This document shows positions 60,256-64,000 of a DNA stretch of 64,000 nucleotides, in pieces. The translations under genes and the position numbers were made by a program. This DNA comes from Brevundimonas sp. NIBR10. Lineage in GTDB: Bacteria > Pseudomonadota > Alphaproteobacteria > Caulobacterales > Caulobacteraceae. Below the pieces are notes generated by a model. The model was not told the DNA's origin. It ran no database searches and saw only the letters and a list, made by a program, of their open reading frames with translations. The DNA lies in contig NZ_CP115464.1 of the NCBI RefSeq assembly GCF_027912515.1, positions 2,542,001 through 2,606,000 of the forward strand. Reading direction: 5' to 3'. Numbering within the stretch: the stretch's first letter is position 1; each line of letters opens with the position of its first letter.

Positions 60256-61799
60256 GCTGCGGGGGCCTGTGAGCCGGCCGGGGCGGTCTCAAGCCCCGGC
60301 GCCATGCCAGGCTGACCCAGCACGCCGCGCATCATTTCTTCGCGCTGGTCTTTCGACCGAATGACGATGATTTCGTCGTCGGCCGCGCGCTTCATATTCT
60401 CGAACGTGGCGCCCATGTCGACGGTCGCCGCGAGGGTCTGCGGATCGAACGTCGACCGGGCGATGTTCAGCAGGTTGGCGGCGTTCGTCAGGTTCTCGCC
60501 CTCCTGCTGCTTGGCGAGCGGGTTCAGGGGGCGAACCTTCACCGACTGCTTGCCGGCGGCCACTATCGGATCGATGTCGCCGCGCTTGGTCAGCAGGAAC
60601 TCGACGCGATCCAGAATGGCGATGACGCCTTCCTCGTAGAGCTTGCCGGTGGGCTGCTCCAGGCGGCGGCCTTCTTCCTGCTGCTGCTCGCGCCACTGGA
60701 ACGCGGTCGGGGGGGTCAGGCCCTCCTGACGCGGGCCCGACTGAAACCCGGCGCGGCGGATGTTGTCTCCGAGTTGTCCGCCCTCGTAGTACGCGAGCTC
60801 AATCTGGCCCGCCTCCATGAAGTCGACCTTTGAACCAGGCAGGCGGGGGATAGCTTGGCCGGGCCCAAGCCCGCCTTCCGGGTTCAGCACACCGTCGTCG
60901 TCATAGAACATCGGCGGATCGACCTGCCGGCCGAGGTTCTTGAGCCGCAGATACGCCACCTGGTCCAGCGACTTGGCATCGGCGATCGCCTTGCGCAGCG
61001 GCCCGACCCCCCACGCCGTCGTCGAGATCGAGCGCCAGCGGGTCACGATGATGGGGCACGAGCCCCGACCGGTCAGCTCGATGTCGACGATGATGTGGTC
61101 GTCGACCGCGACGCGCCATTGCCACTTCTCGTCACCGGCGTCGTAGATCCGGGTTGCGACCTCCAGGCAGGTGACCATGCGCCGCTTGTTCGACTTCTGG
61201 GTCGCCTCGCGCCGCAGCTTGGCCGAGAAGTTTCCGCCCGGCCATTGGGCCATGGCTTCCTCGAGCGGCATCTGAAACTCGCGGCCCTTGAGGGACAGTT
61301 GGCCCTTGGCACCGCGTTCGATCAGCAGTTGGTGAGGACCGACGGCCTCGAAGCATAGGGGCTGGCCGGCGCCGTAGTCGTTGCAGGTCAGGGCCGCCGT
61401 GCCATGGCCCAGGTCGAACGCCCACTCAGCGCCCGCTTCGGAATAGTAGTTGGACTGGCGGACGGCCGAGAAGATCGCCTTGGTCCGCTTGGCCAGCGGA
61501 TCCTTGAGGACCGTCTGCACCTCTTCGGGCAGGACATCCTCGGGCTCGTACTTCACCCAATCCGATGCGCGCGGCATGGCCCGGTGCAGGACGTCGGACG
61601 CGAAATCCTCCGCGACCTCCTGGAACATGGCGTCATACAGATCGTCGGCCTCGTCGCTCCGAACGGTCAGCCCGGTGTCCCCGATGCGCGGCCGCACGGG
61701 ATCGGCCAGGCGCAGGAAGTCGTTGATCGCGCTCTGGTGCTTGGCGCGATCGTTCTTTGCGACCTGGATGCGCTGGAGAAGTTCGGCGGGGAGGGCCAT
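60252..61799 (-). CDS. phage portal (head-tail connector) protein
   Basis: 515 residues, the size of podoviral connectors. Motifs: 'RPRIGDTGLTVRSDEADDLYD' near residue 40, 'GHGTAALTCNDYGAGQPLCF', 'YRLKNLGRQVDPPM'-like 'AYLRLKNLGRQVDPPMFYDD', and 'TPPTAFQWREQQQEEGRRL'. Twelve copies would form the ring at the capsid vertex through which DNA is packaged. It ends overlapping the Bbp19-like gene and begins overlapping the gene upstream. Confidence 0.9.
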   Translation of the reverse strand: MALPAELLQRIQVAKNDRAKHQSAINDFLRLADPVRPRIGDTGLTVRSDEADDLYDAMFQEVAEDFASDVLHRAMPRASDWVKYEPEDVLPEEVQTVLKDPLAKRTKAIFSAVRQSNYYSEAGAEWAFDLGHGTAALTCNDYGAGQPLCFEAVGPHQLLIERGAKGQLSLKGREFQMPLEEAMAQWPGGNFSAKLRREATQKSNKRRMVTCLEVATRIYDAGDEKWQWRVAVDDHIIVDIELTGRGSCPIIVTRWRSISTTAWGVGPLRKAIADAKSLDQVAYLRLKNLGRQVDPPMFYDDDGVLNPEGGLGPGQAIPRLPGSKVDFMEAGQIELAYYEGGQLGDNIRRAGFQSGPRQEGLTPPTAFQWREQQQEEGRRLEQPTGKLYEEGVIAILDRVEFLLTKRGDIDPIVAAGKQSVKVRPLNPLAKQQEGENLTNAANLLNIARSTFDPQTLAATVDMGATFENMKRAADDEIIVIRSKDQREEMMRGVLGQPGMAPGLETAPAGSQAPAA

Positions 61800-62110
61800 C
61801 AGACCTGCTGCTGGTTCGTGGCGCCGCCGGACTGGAAGCCGCCCGATCCGCCGCCAACTCCACCGAAGGCACCGGGGTCGAAGCTGCCGCCGCCTGAGGA
61901 CGACGCGCCGCTGCCGCCAGTCGACGCGGAGGCTCCTGTCGCGGTCGCGCGTACAGACCCGCCGCGCTTGCCGAACCGGCGGATGCGCTTGCGGGTCTCG
62001 TCGTCGAGGATGCCGGACGCGTTCTCGACGAAGGCCGCATCGGCGCGGCGTTCCTCGCGATCACGAGCCGATGCGATCCTTGGGTCTTCCTTGGGAGTCT
62101 TGACCTTCAC
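61799..62110 (-). CDS. small phage protein with Gly/Ser-rich tail
   Basis: 103 residues from GTG. A charged helical first half ('RDREERRADAAFVENASGIL') with 'DDETRKRIRRFGKRGGSVRA' is followed by a Gly/Ser-rich, probably flexible second half. It overlaps the portal start by one base and the previous gene by 50. Its function is unknown; similar small genes precede podoviral portals. Confidence 0.62.
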   Translation of the reverse strand: MKVKTPKEDPRIASARDREERRADAAFVENASGILDDETRKRIRRFGKRGGSVRATATGASASTGGSGASSSGGGSFDPGAFGGVGGGSGGFQSGGATNQQQV

Positions 62111-62471
62111 GGACGAATACCTGTCTGGCGCCTTGCCTCACAAGGTCGCGCCTCAGACCGGCCGGGGAGAATGCACCGCTGCGGATTCCCGTCAGCCGCT
62201 TGACCTCGCCGACGCAGAACAGGCCGGCGAGAGGGTGCGAATCCGCCCGGCCCTGGATGCGCCAGATGGTCGCCCGGGTGGTCAGGTCGGCGATCCACGC
62301 GTCGAACTCGGGGCCCGGTGCCAGGGTGAAGACCTCGGTCCAGCGGACGTGCGGGTCATGGACGACCCAGGCATGGCCGCTCCACGCGAAGGCGAGCACA
62401 TGGCCCCATGGCGTCCGTCCGCGCTCGATCGCCACATTCCAGACCGTGTTCTGGCGGGCCGACGGCTTCAC
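62061..62471 (-). CDS. small phage protein of unknown function
   Basis: 136 residues from GTG, overlapping the terminase stop as GTGA. 'VWNVAIERGRTPWGHVLAFAWSGHAWVVHDP' region shows alternating hydrophobics and Trp, suggesting a compact alpha/beta fold. No family name can be given. Copy D of the repeated element lies within it. Confidence 0.65.
   Translation of the reverse strand: MKPSARQNTVWNVAIERGRTPWGHVLAFAWSGHAWVVHDPHVRWTEVFTLAPGPEFDAWIADLTTRATIWRIQGRADSHPLAGLFCVGEVKRLTGIRSGAFSPAGLRRDLVRQGARQVFVREGQDSQGRPKDRIGS
62168..62180 (-). promoter_or_regulatory. repeated phage late-gene element, copy D
   Basis: Minus strand AGCGGTGCATTCT, 12 of 13 bases as in copies A and B. It lies inside the upstream small gene, 57 bases before the GTG of the gene that precedes the portal. 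Confidence 0.5.
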
Positions 62472-64000
62472 CGGCGATAGACCGACGCCCGGGCCCCACC
62501 GCCTCCACCGCCCCGGGCAAAGACGTCCGCCTTGCGCAGGGTGTTCACCGGCTGGGGTTTCACCGCCCTGCCGACCGTGGCACGACCTTCGCCACCGCCC
62601 ATCAGCACCTCGATGCAGGCGTCCACCGGGTCCGAGAACTCGTTCTTCAGCGGCTCGTCATGGTAGGTCGGCGAGCCCGAGACCTTCTTGCGCTGGTACA
62701 CATAGGCACCGGCCATGGCGGTCGTGACCTTGGCGCACATGACGCTGTTGAACACGATGCCCGGCTGGCCATGGACCATGCGGTTCAGCACCGCCGTCAT
62801 GGTCTCCAGGCGGATGGTGCGCCGGTTCCCCTTGTCAGCCTTGCGGACCAGCATGCCGTGCTTCTGGAAGATGCCGAACGCGGTCCCGTCATTGACCTCG
62901 CTGCGCTTCTCGTCGCCCGACGGGTCGCCCCAGAAATGGATCGGCGGGCCATCGGCAGACATCCATGCCGGGAAGTGCCGGGCCAGGAACCGCTTCAGCG
63001 CCGGGGCGAACTCTTCGGCCGCCATGTTCATGCCGGTGAACTCGGCCAGCACGAACCAGCGCCCGCCCACGTTCTGCATGATGATCGCCGCCGGACGCCG
63101 GCCGAAGTCCAGCCCGACCGACAGCGCGAAGTCCGGGTTGGCCACCAGCGGCTTCTTGGCGATGTGCACGTCGCGGACGAACATCGGGAACACCGGCAGG
63201 CCCGCCTGCGCGATCATGACCCGGTTCATCAGGTCCGCGTCGATCTCGTCCTTGGTCCGGCCCTCCAGCAGCTCGAACACCGACCGCTCGCCGACGATGT
63301 TGATGTTCTCGGCCGCCGGGTTGATCTGATAGTCCAGTACCGCGCCCTGCGGATCCATGGTCTCGACGAACCAGGCCGGCTGCACCATGAAATCCCAGGT
63401 CGACGGCTTGATGTGGGCCTTGCGCTCGCTCTCGGTCCAGTCCTCGGGCGGCGGGGCGTCTCCGCGCATGATCGGCACCCAATGGCCCAGCGGCGGGGCG
63501 TTCATGTCGATCTGGAGGAACTTGCGACCACCAGCGCGGGGGAACCATCCCGTCCGCTCCAGCACCGCCACCACGAACTTGCGGTTGTAGAACTGCGCCT
63601 CGTTGATCCAGGCGCCCGTGTATTCCCGCGACTTCAGGCTCGGGATGTCCTCTTCGCCGGCGAAGGACTCGAACACCACCTCGGCCTCGACGTCGCCGAA
63701 CCGCATGTGATGCACATACGGCGGCGTCCACTTCATCCGGCCATAGGCCTTCTCGGGAAACCACTCCAGCCAGGTCTTCAGCGTCGACTGCTCGATGTCG
63801 GTGTAGGTGTTGCGGATGACCAGCCAGCGCGACCGGCGCTTGCCCGTATGGTCCGGCTCCACCGCCATCATGGCCATGTAGATGCGCATGATTGAGGCGA
63901 CCGACTTGCCGCTACGGACGGGCCCCTGGATGCAGACCACGTTGGCCGTCGACATCAGATAGCGCCGCAGCGTCACCCCGTCCGGCCGATATTCCCGCGA
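62468..64000 (-). CDS. phage terminase large subunit (5' end outside the window)
   Basis: 510 codons are visible and the frame stays open to the right edge. A GTG at 63976 is in frame, but the preceding residues 'SREYRPDGVTLRRYL' are the usual family lead-in, so the true start is probably beyond 64,000. ATPase: Walker A 'CIQGPVRSGKSVAS' and 'GAWINEAQF' near residue 125. Nuclease: 'LSVGLDFGRRPAAIIM' and 'HFWGDPSGDEKRSE' with the metal-binding Asp residues. It drives DNA packaging. The Gly/Ala-rich end is typical. Confidence 0.94.
   Translation of the reverse strand, partial: SREYRPDGVTLRRYLMSTANVVCIQGPVRSGKSVASIMRIYMAMMAVEPDHTGKRRSRWLVIRNTYTDIEQSTLKTWLEWFPEKAYGRMKWTPPYVHHMRFGDVEAEVVFESFAGEEDIPSLKSREYTGAWINEAQFYNRKFVVAVLERTGWFPRAGGRKFLQIDMNAPPLGHWVPIMRGDAPPPEDWTESERKAHIKPSTWDFMVQPAWFVETMDPQGAVLDYQINPAAENINIVGERSVFELLEGRTKDEIDADLMNRVMIAQAGLPVFPMFVRDVHIAKKPLVANPDFALSVGLDFGRRPAAIIMQNVGGRWFVLAEFTGMNMAAEEFAPALKRFLARHFPAWMSADGPPIHFWGDPSGDEKRSEVNDGTAFGIFQKHGMLVRKADKGNRRTIRLETMTAVLNRMVHGQPGIVFNSVMCAKVTTAMAGAYVYQRKKVSGSPTYHDEPLKNEFSDPVDACIEVLMGGGEGRATVGRAVKPQPVNTLRKADVFARGGGGGGARASVYRR

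Larger units (their letters stand above)
41361..64000 (-). mobile_element. podovirus-like prophage, late-gene half (continues beyond the window)
   Basis: At least 22.6 kb of phage genes, minus strand except one endonuclease. The order terminase-portal-scaffold-capsid-tail tubular A-tail tubular B-internal virion proteins-tail fibre-lysis is that of short-tailed T7-like phages. No tail tape measure, sheath or baseplate genes are present, which excludes long-tailed phages. Integrase, repressor, replication genes and any phage RNA polymerase would be right of the window. All structural frames visible are open, so it could be functional. Confidence 0.93.

Overview
The window is high-GC DNA from an alphaproteobacterium. 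Its gene content and order suggest Caulobacterales, probably Brevundimonas or a close relative: glyA-nrdR-rib-nusB-thiL-hppA in one run, a two-domain cold-shock protein, ALA synthase (hemA), the NDUFS4-like complex I protein, and many signal-peptide proteins without assigned function. The genus is inferred from these features, not proven. Most starts are ATG, but GTG, TTG and probably one CTG are used, and genes often overlap by 1-4 bases.

Positions 1-41,317 are chromosomal. From left to right they hold: the yicC end and gmk; motB; a flavin reductase, a hydroxyacid-type dehydrogenase, an exported cyclophilin and an exported MetX-like hydrolase; hemB; a hydroxyisobutyryl-CoA hydrolase; two tandem exported methyltransferase-like paralogues; hemA behind a Fur-type palindrome; a riboflavin/one-carbon operon (glyA, nrdR, ribD reductase, ribE, ribB with a degenerate ribA-like domain, ribH, nusB, thiL); the membrane pyrophosphatase hppA; bamE; a cytochrome bc1 chaperone, a DUF177 protein, plsX, fabH, ihfA and a MerR regulator; tRNA-Pro(GGG); a low-GC FkbM methyltransferase; ctaA; rplM-rpsI; argC; a Tat-exported MsrB; phaC; recJ; tRNA-Glu; a double cold-shock protein; a DUF192 lipoprotein; tRNA-Pro(TGG); and an NDUFS4-like gene.

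A tRNA-Arg(TCT) gene starts at 41,318 and its sequence stops matching a tRNA at 41,360. From there to the right edge lies the late half of a podovirus-like prophage, nearly all on the minus strand and running off the window. Read in transcription order (right to left) it encodes terminase, portal, scaffold, capsid, a putative decoration protein, tail tubular A and B, three internal virion proteins (one a lytic transglycosylase, one of 1,316 residues), two tailspike/fibre proteins, holin, M15 endolysin and small membrane proteins. A GIY-YIG homing endonuclease sits in the opposite orientation between tail tubular B and the internal proteins. Integrase, repressor and replication genes are not in view.

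The most notable observation is a short element, GCGGTGCATTCC on the minus strand. It occurs four times in the prophage, with two near matches, always in the same orientation and mostly just upstream of the first gene of a late module. In three cases it lies 30-31 bases before the ATG. It could be a phage promoter or another late-gene control site that has not been described.
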